Below are positions 4,114-5,127 of a stretch of DNA of 5,127 bases, in pieces; within the stretch, counting starts at the first letter, position 1, and each line of letters starts with the position of its first letter. The DNA lies in the NCBI GenBank assembly GCA_023416895.1, contig JAEZGQ010000205.1, positions 1-5,127 on the forward strand, written 5' to 3'. The notes beneath the pieces are model-generated. The model had not been told where the DNA came from. It was given only the letters and a program-made list of their open reading frames with translations, and searched no databases. The DNA is from Bacillota bacterium. GTDB lineage: Bacteria; Bacillota; Clostridia; Christensenellales; CAG-138. Position numbers and translations under genes: made by a program.

Positions 4114-5127
4114 CTAATCCGTAGGGGTTCGGTTCTCCTTACCTTTAAGCTCGGCAAACGATGTTTCGATGCGCTTAAAAAGCGTTTCGTGAAGCGGCGC
4201 TCGCTCAAGCTCCACGCCGTGTTTTGTAATGCGTGCACGACAGCCCATATAAACGCCGCCAAGCGGTGTGGATGCCTCGTGCCATTCGCCTCGGAAGGTG
4301 CGAAGCAGAGAAACGCACGCGGAGGAAATACCCGGCGCGATGTAGGGCTTAAAGCCGGTTTCCCTCACGCGAAGGTTCGCTTCGACCGCGCGTTTGGTCA
4401 ATTCCAAGGAAAGCGCGTCATCATAAGCGGCGCACGGGTCGTTTGCCGCCACAAGGCCGTTTCCATGCGGCCCGTAAACGCGAAGGTTTAAGCAATCCGC
4501 CTCGCGCGAAAGCGCGCGCGAAGCATACCGCGCCCGCGCCGCCATTACCCCAAGGCCGTAGCCTCGCACCTGCTCGGGCAAAAGCCCCATGAAGTCAAGC
4601 TTTCCGTTGTCGTCCTTGTTGCTTTCCAAAAACACATCGCGGCACAAAAGATCCACAGGATCGGAAATTTGGGCAAACAACCCCGTAAACGCGGCCTTTC
4701 TTGCCATGCGCGCGTACGGAAGCACCAAGGCGCGGTTTGATTCCCACTGCGCCATGCGCACATCGCCCCAATTTTCGGGGTTTGGCACGCCCCGCGACGC
4801 GCAAAAAAGAAACGCGCTCCCCGAAAAAAGCTCTGCATCCTCTTTGATTGGCACCACGCGCGGCACGCGCGCATTTTCCTTGAGGGGCAAAATCTGGTTG
4901 AGCTCCTGCTCGTAGCGCTCCACAAGCGCCGGGTTTTTGTCGTAAATGCCGATCTCTGAAAAAGTATCGCCGCCAAGAAGCACCAGCCCCGTAAGAAGCA
5001 CGCCGCCCACATCACCAAGCCCCGCAACATTGGCGCGAAGCCCCTTTGCCTTTCTTATGGGCACGGTGCCGAGCACCGCCTTATAGAGCGGAAACACCGT
5101 ATTGACGACCGCCGCACCGTGCGCATG
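4114..5127 (-). CDS. Divergent lactate/malate dehydrogenase-family protein (5' end outside window)
   Basis: The frame is open to the right edge, and codons upstream of GTG 5097 (visible residues HAHGAAVVNT) continue it, so the true start is probably outside the window. Numbered from the first visible codon there are 337 residues. GLGDVGG (36-42) is the Rossmann NAD(P) loop, and D63 in IYDKNP sits where NAD enzymes hold the ribose. DVRMAQWESN (122-131) fits the substrate-loop region that contains the catalytic Arg, QISDPVDLLC (153-162) fits the NPVD segment, ARARYAS (197-203) the SARFR helix, and VYGPHGNG (217-224) the GEHGDS catalytic-His motif. By eye the Asp partner of that His is replaced by Met195, and at least 30 residues precede the NAD loop, where MDH/LDH usually begin. 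It is therefore a family member of uncertain activity, first in a cluster with a flavin reductase and an iron-sulfur protein. Confidence 0.8.
   Translation of the reverse strand, partial: HAHGAAVVNTVFPLYKAVLGTVPIRKAKGLRANVAGLGDVGGVLLTGLVLLGGDTFSEIGIYDKNPALVERYEQELNQILPLKENARVPRVVPIKEDAELFSGSAFLFCASRGVPNPENWGDVRMAQWESNRALVLPYARMARKAAFTGLFAQISDPVDLLCRDVFLESNKDDNGKLDFMGLLPEQVRGYGLGVMAARARYASRALSREADCLNLRVYGPHGNGLVAANDPCAAYDDALSLELTKRAVEANLRVRETGFKPYIAPGISSACVSLLRTFRGEWHEASTPLGGVYMGCRARITKHGVELERAPLHETLFKRIETSFAELKGKENRTPTD

Noticed and set aside
4032..4262. Minus-strand frame of 76 codons bridging the dehydrogenase and reductase genes
   Set aside because: It overlaps both real genes in another frame, and its translation has no recognisable features.
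5095..5097. GTG as start of the dehydrogenase-like gene
   Set aside because: The frame stays open for all ten codons up to the window edge, and no ribosome site precedes this GTG, so it is more likely an internal valine.

Overview
The window looks like a chromosomal segment of an anaerobic, moderately GC-rich Firmicute, probably a gut or sediment member of the Clostridia. This rests on gene content (a phosphorolytic disaccharide enzyme, a CDGSH iron-sulfur protein and a flavin/iron-sulfur reductase), purine-rich ribosome binding sites and short intrinsic terminators. No rRNA or other phylogenetic marker is present, so the placement is an inference. All four confidently called genes lie on the minus strand.

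Left part (1-1754): the first 584 codons of a GH94 inverting phosphorylase, cut by the left edge of the window. By eye its motifs match the N,N'-diacetylchitobiose phosphorylase branch better than cellobiose phosphorylase. It would split an intracellular disaccharide with phosphate, giving a sugar 1-phosphate without spending ATP.

Middle (1755-2333): about 580 bases with no confidently called protein gene. Bases 1809-2075 are unusually dense in inverted repeats: a 12-bp palindrome, a 123-bp unit bounded by imperfect 12-bp inverted ends with two or three internal hairpins, a separate 7-bp stem, a 17-bp perfect stem, and a 12-bp bidirectional terminator stem. This resembles a palindromic intergenic repeat or MITE-like insertion. 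A good sigma-A-type plus-strand promoter (TTGATA-17-TATATT) begins in the right arm of that terminator. It points at a 50-codon small ORF that ends inside another terminator-like hairpin, so bases 2108-2296 could be a self-contained small transcript, either a small RNA or a microprotein gene.

Right part (2334-5127): a compact three-gene minus-strand cluster, probably one operon. In order of transcription it holds a divergent lactate/malate dehydrogenase-like protein (5' end outside the window), a flavodoxin-fold FMN reductase with an extra N-terminal domain and a four-cysteine cluster, and a protein with two CDGSH motifs around a ferredoxin-like mono-cluster segment. Gaps are 38 and 14 bases. 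A reasonable inference is an NAD(P)H-to-flavin-to-iron-sulfur redox module, but the substrate cannot be read from the sequence. I did not find a defence system, CRISPR array, RNA gene of known family or identifiable transposase.
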